From Bailinhaonella thermotolerans (lineage in GTDB: Bacteria > Actinomycetota > Actinomycetes > Streptosporangiales > Streptosporangiaceae), in the NCBI RefSeq assembly GCF_003594875.1, contig NZ_QZEY01000003.1, positions 310,001 through 374,000 on the forward strand: 64,000 nucleotides of DNA, written 5' to 3'. Below, in pieces: positions 40,216 to 52,985 of the stretch; positions within the stretch are counted from its first letter, which is position 1; every line of letters begins with the position of its first letter. The position numbers and the translations under genes are program-made. The notes below the pieces were generated by a model that was not told the DNA's origin, searched no databases, and was given only the letters and a program-made list of their open reading frames with translations.

Positions 40216-41451
40216 TCAGCGGACCCAGCCGCGGGTGACGAGGTGGTCCAGGACGCGGTTGACGGCGGTCTCGACGGAGATGTTCGTGGTGTCGATGACG
40301 AGGTCGGCGTCGTCGGGCTCCTCGTAGGGGTCCGAGATGCCGGTGAACTCCGGGATCTCGCCCGCGCGCGCCCGGGCGTACAGGCCCTTGCGGTCGCGGC
40401 GCTCGCACTCCTCCAGCGGCGTCGAGACGTGCACGAGCACGAAGTCGCCGAACTGCTCCACCATCTCGCGCACCTCCTCCCGCACCGCGGCGTACGGCGC
40501 GATGGGCGCGCAGATCGCCAGGCCCTTGTGGCGGGTGACCTCGGCGGCGACGAACCCGATGCGGCGGATGTTGAGATCGCGGTCGGCCCGCGAGAACGTC
40601 AGGCCCGAGGACAGCATCCGCCGTACGACGTCGCCGTCCAGCAGGGTCACGGTGCGGGTGCCGCGTTCGAGCAGCGCGTCGTGCAGGCCGCGCGCGATCG
40701 TGGACTTGCCGGACCCCGACAGGCCGGTGAAGAACACCGTCAGCCCGCGCCGGTGCGGCGGCCCGGGGATCACCGCGGGCTCGGGCGCGGCGTAGTGCTC
40801 GGCCGCGCCGTACGCCGCCGCGACGTGCTCCCGCAGCTCCAGGTCCAGCGTGAGGTCGTCGCGGGGGGCCAGCGGCACCGCGACCACCCGCGTCCCGGCG
40901 GGGAGCTTGTCGAGCGCGGCGAGGGAGGCGCGCACCACGGCGGGCCCGCCCTCGCCGAAGATCAGCGGCATCAGCACGATCGGCGCGCCGAGTTCCTCCG
41001 CGAGCGCCGTGATCTCCTCGGGCGAGTCGATCGGCCCCCGCGCCGTCACCACCAGGGGCTCGGCCTCCAGCGACTCGCGAACCTCGGCGGGCGTACGGCG
41101 GAGCCGCCGGAACGGGCCGTGCTCCGGCGTGGAGAGCGCCTCGACCGGCCCCGCCAGCGTGAGATGGTCGCCGTGCGGCGTGCGCTCGGTGATCGTCAGC
41201 CGCGCCAGCGGCACGCCCTCGGGGTCCTGGAGCACGAGCGCGTCAGCCCCCGCGACGACCTCGGCGGGCACGGTCAGCGTCACGGGAACCGGCCAGGGCG
41301 TCCCGTCCGCGAGCCGACCCCGCGCGGTCACCGACTCCACGTCGGCCGCCCCCATGAACCCGGTCAGCGGCGCGAACGCCCCGCTGAGCAGCAACTCCAG
41401 ATCGGCGAGCTCAAACGCGTCCGGCACCCAAACAGGAAGAACTTCAGCCAC
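40216..41451 (-). CDS. cysC: APS kinase with N-terminal degenerate ATP-sulfurylase domain
   Basis: Makes PAPS, the sulfate donor, from APS and ATP. The C-terminal kinase (about 235-411) has the P-loop GLSGSGKST (243-251), LDGD (271-274), GLTFSRADRDLNIRRIGFVA and the FTGISDPYEEP lid. The N-terminal ~225 residues resemble the PUA-like and part of the catalytic region of ATP sulfurylase (LLLSGAFAPLTGFMG), but the QxRNPxHxxH catalytic motif is missing, so it cannot make APS by itself. It completes the pathway begun by CysD/CysN at the other end of the island. The start is GTG. Confidence 0.93.
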   Translation of the reverse strand: MAEVLPVWVPDAFELADLELLLSGAFAPLTGFMGAADVESVTARGRLADGTPWPVPVTLTVPAEVVAGADALVLQDPEGVPLARLTITERTPHGDHLTLAGPVEALSTPEHGPFRRLRRTPAEVRESLEAEPLVVTARGPIDSPEEITALAEELGAPIVLMPLIFGEGGPAVVRASLAALDKLPAGTRVVAVPLAPRDDLTLDLELREHVAAAYGAAEHYAAPEPAVIPGPPHRRGLTVFFTGLSGSGKSTIARGLHDALLERGTRTVTLLDGDVVRRMLSSGLTFSRADRDLNIRRIGFVAAEVTRHKGLAICAPIAPYAAVREEVREMVEQFGDFVLVHVSTPLEECERRDRKGLYARARAGEIPEFTGISDPYEEPDDADLVIDTTNISVETAVNRVLDHLVTRGWVR

Positions 41452-41506
41452 CCCGAGACCCTACCGGCCCCCACCCCCTCCTCCCGGCACCCTCACCCCC
41501 GGTGGC

Positions 41507-42253
41507 TCAGAGGAGGCGGGCGAAGTGGTTCTGGGGTTTGCGGATCACCAGGGTGACCTCGTCGTGGGTGGCGGTGAGGCGGCCGGCGGAGAGGATGGCC
41601 ACCAGGCGGCACGCGGCGGAGGCCAGCGGGGCGAAGCGGCCCCGTAGGGCGTTGCCCGAGGTGGCGAGGTGTTCCTCGGCGATGACCAGGCCCCGCATGA
41701 GGCAGTAGGCGTGGATGCCCTCGCGGGAGGAGACGGGCTCGTAGACGGCGGGCAGCGGCCCGACCTCGTCCGGGGGCGCCAGGCGTGACCAGAACAGCGC
41801 CCGCAGCGGGCGCGGGACGGCCCGGGCCCAGAAACCGTAGGCCGTGCCGCCGTCGCGCAGGCGGAGCAGGATCAGCCCGCCGGGGCGCAGCGCGGCCACG
41901 AGGCGGTCGAGGACGAGCTCGGCGTGCCGGATGCGCTCCAGCAGGAACTCGCAGCGCACCACGTCCACGGACCGCTGCGGCAGCGGCACCGACCGCAGGT
42001 CCCCGAGCTTCCACTCGTCGAGGTCGCCGCGCATCTGCGCGCGGGCGCGCAGGGCCGGGCGGTCCTCGTCGACGCCGGTGATCCGGGTCTCGCCCGCGTT
42101 GAGACCGGTGCGCAGCGGTGAGTCCGGGAGCGGGCGGCCGCACCCGGCGATGAGGATGTCGAGCCTGCGCCCCAGGGCCTCGTTCCACAGTTCGCGAGTG
42201 CGCGCGGCGAACACGTCGGTACAGGTGGTCGGGGGCTGTCGTACCTCGGTCAC
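41507..42253 (-). CDS. SAM-dependent methyltransferase-like protein
   Basis: A class I methyltransferase fold is suggested by [13 protein letters not shown] (motif I), GVDEDRPAL (acidic residue after strand 2) and [18 protein letters not shown] (after motif III). The substrate is unknown. Two starts are possible, ATG 42289 and GTG 42253, neither with a ribosome binding site. ATGACC and TACTCT, 17 bp apart, form a likely -35/-10 placing transcription start at GTG 42253, so a leaderless mRNA is favoured. It may be the edge of the island or unrelated to it. Confidence 0.7.
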   Translation of the reverse strand: MTEVRQPPTTCTDVFAARTRELWNEALGRRLDILIAGCGRPLPDSPLRTGLNAGETRITGVDEDRPALRARAQMRGDLDEWKLGDLRSVPLPQRSVDVVRCEFLLERIRHAELVLDRLVAALRPGGLILLRLRDGGTAYGFWARAVPRPLRALFWSRLAPPDEVGPLPAVYEPVSSREGIHAYCLMRGLVIAEEHLATSGNALRGRFAPLASAACRLVAILSAGRLTATHDEVTLVIRKPQNHFARLL

Positions 42254-42433
42254 ATTACGAAGAGTAATCAAATGCCATCGCGCGGTCATGCATTTGAAAG
42301 CGCATGTCCGGGTCCCCGCGCCGGGTCGGCCCGTATAGCCTGGATGTGGTACCCCCGGGTCTGGACGATCCGGGGTTTTTCGGGGTGCCGGCGCCTCGCG
42401 CCGGTTACGCACAGCTTACGGGCGATATCACTT

Positions 42434-45955
<3,522 letters not shown>

Positions 45956-45977
45956 CCCGGTCGTGGAAGGAAGATCT

Positions 45978-46640
45978 GTGAAGTCACATCGTGTGGCCCG
46001 CGCGCGCCTCATCGCGCTGGCCGTGACCGCCGCCGGCGCCGTGCTGACCGCCTGCGCGCCGGTGCAGGCCGGAGCGGCGGCGATCGTGGGCGATCACCGC
46101 ATCACCTCGGCCGAGCTGGACAAGGCGGTGCGCGGGTTCGAGACCGCGGTGACGAAGGCCAAGATCCCGCCGCAGGGCCTCCAGATCGCCGACCCCAACT
46201 CCTATCCGCGCTCGGTGCTGCTCAACATGGTGCAGGTGGACCTCTTCGAGCAGATCGCCCGCCGTCACAAGGTGTCGGTGACCGAGGGCGAGGTGGACGC
46301 CTACGTCCAGTCGCAGGGCGGCCCGGCCGCGATCGAGCAGAAGGCGCTGGCGTTCGGCGTGCCGCCGTCCCAGACCCGCTCCTTCCTGCGCGGCATGCTG
46401 CTGAACCAGAAGCTCAACCAGGCCTTCGGCGGCGGCGCCGACGAGGCCGCGGCCCAGCGCGCCGCCGCACGCCTCGGGGAGGAGGCGGGCAAGATCGACC
46501 TCAAGATCAACCCGCGTTACGGCCACTTCGACCCGCAGCAGGGCTTCGTCGCCGTGCAGCGCTTCACCAAGCCGACCGACGCGCAGCAGGCGCAGGGTCA
46601 GGGCGCGCCCGGCCAGGAGATGCCGCCTCCGGGCCAGTGA
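45978..46640 (+). CDS. SurA N-terminal-like lipoprotein
   Basis: A 220-residue exported protein. The signal peptide ends in the lipobox LTAC (about residue 25). The rest resembles the SurA N-terminal chaperone domain (IVGDHRITSAELDKAV, LLNMVQVDLFEQIARRHKVSVTEGEVDAYV), without a PPIase domain, and ends in a Gln/Pro-rich tail. It may help fold exported proteins. GGAAGG seven bases upstream supports GTG 45978. It lies between mfd and mazG, one base before the latter. Confidence 0.82.
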   Translation: MKSHRVARARLIALAVTAAGAVLTACAPVQAGAAAIVGDHRITSAELDKAVRGFETAVTKAKIPPQGLQIADPNSYPRSVLLNMVQVDLFEQIARRHKVSVTEGEVDAYVQSQGGPAAIEQKALAFGVPPSQTRSFLRGMLLNQKLNQAFGGGADEAAAQRAAARLGEEAGKIDLKINPRYGHFDPQQGFVAVQRFTKPTDAQQAQGQGAPGQEMPPPGQ

Positions 46641-46641
46641 C

Positions 46642-47604
46642 ATGCCGCTGACGATCGTCTCCACCTCGCACCGCGTCGCGCCCGGCCTGCTCACCCGGCA
46701 GGCCTGGCGCGCGCTGGAGTCCGCGCGCGTCCTGACGGCGACGCCGGACCATCCGCAACTGCCGTACCTCGCGGAGGCGGGCGTCGAGGTCCAGGTCGTG
46801 GACCCGGACCCGCACCTGCTGGTCAACGAGGCGCGCGCGGGCGCGGTGACCTGGCTGGCCTCGCCCGAGGGCGACGAGGACCTCATGCGCCGGATCGGCG
46901 AGGTGGTGGTCAACAGCGCCGACCCGCCGGACGTCGAGCTCCTCAACGGCTCCTACGACGTCCCGGGCGCGCGCCTGCTCGACCTGGTCGAGGTCATGGA
47001 CCGGCTGCGCCGCGACTGCCCCTGGGACGCCAAGCAGACCCACGAGTCGCTGGCCCGCCACCTCCTCGAAGAGCCCTACGAGGCCCTGGAGGCGCTGGAG
47101 ACCGGCGACTACGCGGCCCTCCGCGAGGAACTGGGCGACGTCCTGCTCCAGGTCTTCTTCCACGCCCGCATCGCCGCCGAGCGCGAGGACGAGACCGCCT
47201 TCGACATCGACGACGTCGCCGCCGGCATCGTCGACAAGCTCATCCGCCGCCACCCCCACGTCTTCTCCGACGTGGAGGTGGCGAGCCCGGAGGAGGTCAA
47301 GGCCAACTGGGACGCCATCAAGGCCGCCGAGCGCGCCGCCAAGCACGGCGAGACCGGCAGCACCCTCGACGGCGTCCCCATGTCCCAGCCGGCCCTCGCC
47401 CTGGCCTACCAGATGCAGAAGCGGGCCGAGCGGGCCGACGTCCCCGACGAGCTCTACCGCGCGGTCGGCAACGGCATCGGCAAGGAGCTCTTCGACCTCG
47501 TACGGCGGGCCGCCCAGGCGGGCCTCGACCCCGAGACCGAACTCCGCGCCGCCGCGAGGACCTTCCGGGACCGGGTCCGCCGCTGGGAGTCCACCCGGTC
47601 CTGA
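46642..47604 (+). CDS. mazG: Nucleoside triphosphate pyrophosphohydrolase MazG
   Basis: Hydrolyses NTPs, including damaged ones, to monophosphates. The 320-residue actinobacterial form has an N-terminal extension (about 1-100) before the MazG domain with CPWDAKQTHESLARHLLEEPYEALEAL and the metal-binding LREELGDVLLQVFFHARIA; a KANWDAIKAAER segment follows. The position between mfd and eno is conserved. Confidence 0.94.
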   Translation: MPLTIVSTSHRVAPGLLTRQAWRALESARVLTATPDHPQLPYLAEAGVEVQVVDPDPHLLVNEARAGAVTWLASPEGDEDLMRRIGEVVVNSADPPDVELLNGSYDVPGARLLDLVEVMDRLRRDCPWDAKQTHESLARHLLEEPYEALEALETGDYAALREELGDVLLQVFFHARIAAEREDETAFDIDDVAAGIVDKLIRRHPHVFSDVEVASPEEVKANWDAIKAAERAAKHGETGSTLDGVPMSQPALALAYQMQKRAERADVPDELYRAVGNGIGKELFDLVRRAAQAGLDPETELRAAARTFRDRVRRWESTRS

Positions 47605-47666
47605 CCCGCCACCCCGCCGCGAACGCGGCGGCCGCGCTCCCGTGTCCCCCCGCCGTGCCGTTCCCT

Positions 47667-47734
47667 GGACCGGCGGGATCGGTGGACCGGTGGGATCGGT
47701 GGACCGCTGGGATCGGTGGACCGGCGGGATCGGC
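47667..47734. repeat. 17-bp tandem repeat, 4 copies
   Basis: Units of GGACCGGYGGGATCGGT begin at 47667, 47684, 47701 and 47718, with few changes. They lie in the 264-bp mazG-eno gap, which holds no gene. Confidence 0.9.
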
Positions 47735-47859
47735 GGGCTGCGGACCCGGCGGGGGCTCCGCGCTCGCCCGTGGTCTCGGCCCAGGGGTGTGGCGGTCGCC
47801 GTGCCCGCGGGCCGGGGCCGATAGGCTCTGGGGGCAAACCGTCTGACAATCTGGCATAG

Positions 47860-49146
<1,287 letters not shown>

Positions 49147-49157
49147 CGGGGCCGCGC

Positions 49158-49595
49158 ATGGCCGGGAGAAGGTTCCGCCCGCAGTTCACGGGCCGAGCGG
49201 CGATCCTCGCCGTCGTCGTGTGCGCGATCGCGATGAGCCTGGCCTACCCGGTGCGGGAGTACGTCTCCCAGCGCAACCAGATCGCCCAGCTCGAGGAGCA
49301 GGCCCGGCAGGCCAGCCGCGAGGTCGACGAGCTGCAGAAGCGCAGAAGGCAGCTTGAGGACCCCGACTACATCGCGCGCGAGGCCCGCCGGCGCCTGCAC
49401 TTCTGCGGGCAGGGCGAGAAGTGCTACGTCGTGCTCGACGAGCCGCGCAAGGGCACCAGAGGCGCGAGCGACAAGAACCGCCCGGCTCCGCCCGCCACCG
49501 GCGAGCAGCCCTGGTACCAGGTGCTCTGGGAGTCGGTGGAGGCGGCGGACCGCGGGGTGGGCCGCCGCGCGACCGGGGGGAACACACCAGGATGA
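49158..49595 (+). CDS. Septum formation initiator, FtsB/DivIC family
   Basis: A 145-residue bitopic division protein: basic N-terminus, one transmembrane helix (about 13-31), a coiled coil (QRNQIAQLEEQARQASREV...) and a conserved end RRRLHFCGQGEKCYVVL, followed by a Pro-rich tail. It would bridge FtsL and FtsQ at the septum. It follows eno by 11 bp and overlaps the next gene by 4 bp. Confidence 0.92.
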   Translation: MAGRRFRPQFTGRAAILAVVVCAIAMSLAYPVREYVSQRNQIAQLEEQARQASREVDELQKRRRQLEDPDYIAREARRRLHFCGQGEKCYVVLDEPRKGTRGASDKNRPAPPATGEQPWYQVLWESVEAADRGVGRRATGGNTPG

Positions 49596-50332
49596 GTGAG
49601 AGACCGCAGGACATCCCCGCCGAGGAGTACGGCACGGCGGGCGAGGGCATGGACCCGTACGCCGCGGACGTCCGGCCGTACGGCACGGCCGGGGAGGGCA
49701 TGGGCGGCACGGAACCCGGCCTGGAGCCGGGGCTGACCGCCGCCGAGGGCGCCCACCCCGGCGGCCCGGGCGAGCGGCACGGCGAGACGCTGACGCCGCC
49801 CGAGCCGTACGGCGACGCGGTGCCCCCGCGCCGGCCGTACACCGTGGACCGGGGCGACCTGGAGGCCGTGGAGCGGCAGCTCGGCCGCACCCCGCGCGGG
49901 GTGCGGGCCGTGGCCGCCCGGTGCCCCTGCTCGCTCCCGGACGTCGTGGAGACGGCCCCGCGGCTGCCGGACGGGTCGCCGTTCCCGACGCTGTACTACC
50001 TGACGTGCCCGCGCGTGAACTCGCTGATCGGCACGCTGGAGTCCACCGGCGTCATGAAGGAGATGGCCGCGCGGCTGGCCGAGGACCCCGAGCTCGCCGC
50101 CGCCTACCAGGCCGCGCACGACGACTACATCGCCCGGCGCGACCGGGCGGCGGCCGAGGACGGGCTGGAGCCGCTGCCGCGCGACATGCAGAGCGCGGGG
50201 GGCATGCCCACGCGGGTGAAGTGCCTGCACGCGCTCGTCGCCCAGGAGCTCGCCGTCCCGGGCTCGAACCCCCTGGGCCGCCAGGCCCTCGACATGCTGC
50301 CCGACTGGTGGGCGGAAGGACCCTGCGCATGA
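49592..50332 (+). CDS. DUF501 protein
   Basis: A 246-residue protein whose last ~165 residues are the DUF501 domain (VERQLGRTPRGVRAVAARCPCSLPDVVETAPRLPDGSPFPTLYYLTCPRV... RVKCLHALVAQELA), of unknown function but always near eno/divIC/ppx in actinobacteria. Conserved Cys and His suggest possible metal binding. The N-terminal ~80 residues are low complexity with two YGTAGEGM repeats. Coupled by 4-bp overlaps to both neighbours. Confidence 0.92.
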   Translation: MSERPQDIPAEEYGTAGEGMDPYAADVRPYGTAGEGMGGTEPGLEPGLTAAEGAHPGGPGERHGETLTPPEPYGDAVPPRRPYTVDRGDLEAVERQLGRTPRGVRAVAARCPCSLPDVVETAPRLPDGSPFPTLYYLTCPRVNSLIGTLESTGVMKEMAARLAEDPELAAAYQAAHDDYIARRDRAAAEDGLEPLPRDMQSAGGMPTRVKCLHALVAQELAVPGSNPLGRQALDMLPDWWAEGPCA

Positions 50333-51243
50333 CCCGCGTCGCGGCCATCGACTGCGGCACCAACTCGGTGCGCCTGCTCATCGCCGACCTCGACGGGACC
50401 ACGCTCACCGACGTCGAGCGCCGCATGGAGATCGTGCGTCTCGGCCAGGGCGTGGACCGGACCGGCCGGCTCGCCCCCGAGGCGCTGGAGCGCACGTTCA
50501 CCGCGATGCGCGGGTACGCCAAGCTCATCGGGACCCACGGGGCCGAGCGCGTCCGCGTGGTCGCCACCAGCGCCACCCGCGACGCCGAGAACCGAAGTGA
50601 GTTCGTGGACGGCGTCGTGTCCGTCTTCGGCGTGCCCCCCGAGGTCGTCACCGGCGACGAGGAGGCGCGCCTCTCGTTCACCGGCGCGACCCGCGAGCTG
50701 TCCGGCCGCGCCACGCCGTACCTCGTGGTGGACATCGGCGGGGGCTCGACGGAGTTCGTCGTGGGGGACCGGGACGTCGAGGGCGCCCTGTCGGTGGACA
50801 TCGGCTGCGTCCGCCTCACCGAGCGCCACCTCGCGCCCGCCGACGTCCCCTCGCCCGAGAGCGTCGCCGCCACGGTGGCCGACATCGACGCCGCCCTCGC
50901 CCGCGTCGCCGATGCGGTGCCGGTGCGCGACGCGAGGACGCTCGTCGGCCTGGCCGGCTCGGTCACCACGGTCGCGGGCATCGCCCTGGACCTGCCGGGG
51001 TACCTGCCCGACAAAATCCACCACTCGGTGATCGGCGCGGACCGGGTCCACGAGGTCTCCCGGCGCCTGCTCACCCAGACCCACGACGAGCGCGCCGCGA
51101 TCCCGGTCATGCACCCCGGGCGCGTGGACGTGATCGCCGCGGGCGCCCTCATCCTCGACCGGATCATGGCCGAGTACGGCTTCGCCGAGGTCGTCGTCAG
51201 CGAGCACGACATCCTCGACGGCATCGCCTGGTCCCTCCTGTAA
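50329..51243 (+). CDS. ppx: Exopolyphosphatase / guanosine pentaphosphatase (Ppx/GppA family)
   Basis: A 304-residue ASKHA-fold phosphatase acting on polyphosphate or pppGpp. Motifs: AAIDCGTNSVRLLIAD at the start, ATSATRDAENR, and the phosphate-binding VVDIGGGSTEFVVGD; catalytic-type Glu in VVTGDEEARLSF. It lacks the C-terminal HD extension of E. coli GppA, as is usual in actinobacterial Ppx. It ends the conserved block and is followed by a hairpin at 51253-51285. Confidence 0.95.
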   Translation: MTRVAAIDCGTNSVRLLIADLDGTTLTDVERRMEIVRLGQGVDRTGRLAPEALERTFTAMRGYAKLIGTHGAERVRVVATSATRDAENRSEFVDGVVSVFGVPPEVVTGDEEARLSFTGATRELSGRATPYLVVDIGGGSTEFVVGDRDVEGALSVDIGCVRLTERHLAPADVPSPESVAATVADIDAALARVADAVPVRDARTLVGLAGSVTTVAGIALDLPGYLPDKIHHSVIGADRVHEVSRRLLTQTHDERAAIPVMHPGRVDVIAAGALILDRIMAEYGFAEVVVSEHDILDGIAWSLL

Positions 51244-51252
51244 CCGGCGGCG

Positions 51253-51285
51253 AGAGATCCCACGACCACATGATCGTGGATCTCT
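51253..51285 (+). terminator. Hairpin after ppx
   Basis: AGAGATCCCACGA (51253-51265) pairs with TCGTGGATCTCT (51274-51285) with one bulged C and an 8-nt loop. It separates ppx from the padR promoter. Confidence 0.65.
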
Positions 51286-51286
51286 G

Positions 51287-51319
51287 TTGCGGCTACTGCG
51301 CATTGCACAGTACTGTGCA
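51287..51319 (+). promoter_or_regulatory. padR promoter with perfect 16-bp palindrome
   Basis: TTGCGG (51287-51292) and TACTGT (51311-51316), 18 bp apart, form a -35/-10 pair. The palindrome TGCACAGTACTGTGCA (51304-51319) covers the -10. Transcription would begin at or near the GTG at 51324, giving a leaderless message and direct autorepression by PadR binding. Confidence 0.65.
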
Positions 51320-51323
51320 TGCC

Positions 51324-51698
51324 GTGGATACCAGCCAGCTTCTCAAGGGCGTGCTCGACCTGGCCGTCCTGGCCGTGCTGGCGGAGCGGGACAGTTACGG
51401 CTACGACGTCGTACGGCGACTGCGCGAGGCGGGCCTGGCCGAGATCGGGGACGCGTCGGTGTACGGCACGCTCCGGCGGCTGTTCAGGGCCGGGGCGCTG
51501 AACTCGTACGTGGTGCCCTCCGAGGAGGGGCCGCACCGCAAGTACTACGGCCTCAACGACAACGGCCGCCGCACCCTGGCGACCTCCGCCGCGACCTGGG
51601 ATTCCTTCGCCGCGACGATGGACGACCTGCTGAAGAACGCCGACGTGGAGAGCTCCGGCGTGAAGAGCCTTGACGGGCCCGAGGAGGCGCGACGATGA
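51324..51698 (+). CDS. PadR-family transcriptional regulator
   Basis: A 124-residue winged-helix regulator: VLDLAVLAVLAERDSYGYDVVRRLREAGL, DASVYGTLRRLFRAGALNSYVVPSEEGPHRKYYGLNDNGRRTL is classic PadR. The upstream in-frame ATG at 51270 would add 18 residues running through the operator and is rejected. It overlaps the HAAS membrane-protein gene by 4 bp; PadR/HAAS pairs are a recurrent bacterial arrangement in which the regulator controls its own operon. Confidence 0.92.
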   Translation: MDTSQLLKGVLDLAVLAVLAERDSYGYDVVRRLREAGLAEIGDASVYGTLRRLFRAGALNSYVVPSEEGPHRKYYGLNDNGRRTLATSAATWDSFAATMDDLLKNADVESSGVKSLDGPEEARR

Positions 51699-52819
51699 GC
51701 AACACGCAGCCTGACGAGGTCGCGCGGTACGCCGGGGCGGTCCGCGCCGCGCTGGCCGACCTGCCCGAGTCCGACCGCGAGGAGCTGCTCGAAGACCTCG
51801 ACAGCCACCTCGCCGAGGTCGCCGCAGACTCGCCGGAGCCGCTGACCGCCCGCCTCGGCTCGCCCGAGGCGTACGCCGCCGATCTGCGGGCCGCCTACGG
51901 GGGCCGTCCCGCGACGCCGCGGCGCGGCCGGCTCCGGCGCCTTCCCCACGACGTCACCGCCCGCTTCCGCGAGACCGCCGCCGCGGCCCACACGCGGCTG
52001 TCGGAGCTCCCGGCCTACCGCCACCTGCTGGAGTTCCTGCCGCAGCTCCGCCCGGCCTGGTGGGTCCTGCGCGGATACGCCGCCGCGGTGGTGATCCTGT
52101 CGATCCAGGCCGGGGAGACGCTGACGCCCACGAACATCCTGGAGTGGCTGTTCGCGTTCGCCCTGGTCTGGGCCTCGGTCTGGTACGGCATGCGCGGCGC
52201 GGGCCTCGGGCACTGGCGGTGGGCCGGGCGCGCGGTGAACGTGGTGGCGCTGCTCGGGGTGGCCATGGGCGTGCTCATCGCCGCCGACGTGCACGCCGAG
52301 AACAAGCGCGAGCCGTACACCGGGCAGGCGGCTCCGGCAGGGGGGCAGCCGCCCATCCAGCACATGTCCTCGCTGGACTCGGGCCAGGTCGGCAACATCT
52401 TCCCGCGCGACGCCGAGGGCCGGCCGCTGGAGGGCGTGCTCCTCTACGACCAGCACGGCCGCCCGATCGAGGTGGAGCCGGAGCCCGACTACGTCCTGGA
52501 GTGGTACTGCGGCACGCCTCAGCCGCTCAAGCACCGCTACCCGCTCAAGCTCCGGGACGCGGTGAACGAGGGCGGGCTGATCCAGGAGGAGAGCGGCTGC
52601 ATCATCCCCCCGCCGGCCCCCGTGCCGCCGGCCCCGACCCCGCCCGCAAACGGGGTCGCGACCCCCACCCCGGCCGGGAGCCCGCCGGCCACGCCCACCC
52701 CGGGCGCCACTCCGACCGGCGGGGCGAGCGCCACCCCTTCCCCCACGCCCACGTCCAAGTCCACGCCGACCCCCACGCCCAAGTCCACGCCGACCCCCAC
52801 GCCCACCCGCGGCTCCTGA
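51695..52819 (+). CDS. HAAS-domain membrane protein with Thr/Pro-rich C-terminus
   Basis: A 374-residue protein. The N-terminus (about 8-70; [31 protein letters not shown]) is the HAAS signalling domain linked to PadR systems. Three membrane helices lie at about 128-143, 148-165 and 182-198. The outside part includes [26 protein letters not shown] and two Cys (EWYCG, SGCII). The last ~70 residues are TPTP-type repeats resembling a wall-spanning linker. Function unknown; likely an envelope-stress or membrane-state component. Confidence 0.85.
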   Translation: MSNTQPDEVARYAGAVRAALADLPESDREELLEDLDSHLAEVAADSPEPLTARLGSPEAYAADLRAAYGGRPATPRRGRLRRLPHDVTARFRETAAAAHTRLSELPAYRHLLEFLPQLRPAWWVLRGYAAAVVILSIQAGETLTPTNILEWLFAFALVWASVWYGMRGAGLGHWRWAGRAVNVVALLGVAMGVLIAADVHAENKREPYTGQAAPAGGQPPIQHMSSLDSGQVGNIFPRDAEGRPLEGVLLYDQHGRPIEVEPEPDYVLEWYCGTPQPLKHRYPLKLRDAVNEGGLIQEESGCIIPPPAPVPPAPTPPANGVATPTPAGSPPATPTPGATPTGGASATPSPTPTSKSTPTPTPKSTPTPTPTRGS

Positions 52820-52985
52820 CCGCCTCACCCGCCCGCGGCTCCTGACCGCCGCGGCCGTCGGCTCCGGCCGCCTCGCCCGTCCTCGCGCCGATCACGCGAA
52901 GTCCGTCGCACCCGGAATCGCCTGGTCGGCGCGGGGTCGTGCGGGCGCCGGGGTTGGACGGGGCGGGGGGTGGCAGGATCTGCGG

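Noticed and set aside
40216-41451. Calling the CysC protein a bifunctional PAPS synthase
   Set aside because: The N-terminal domain lacks the HxxH catalytic motif of ATP sulfurylase.
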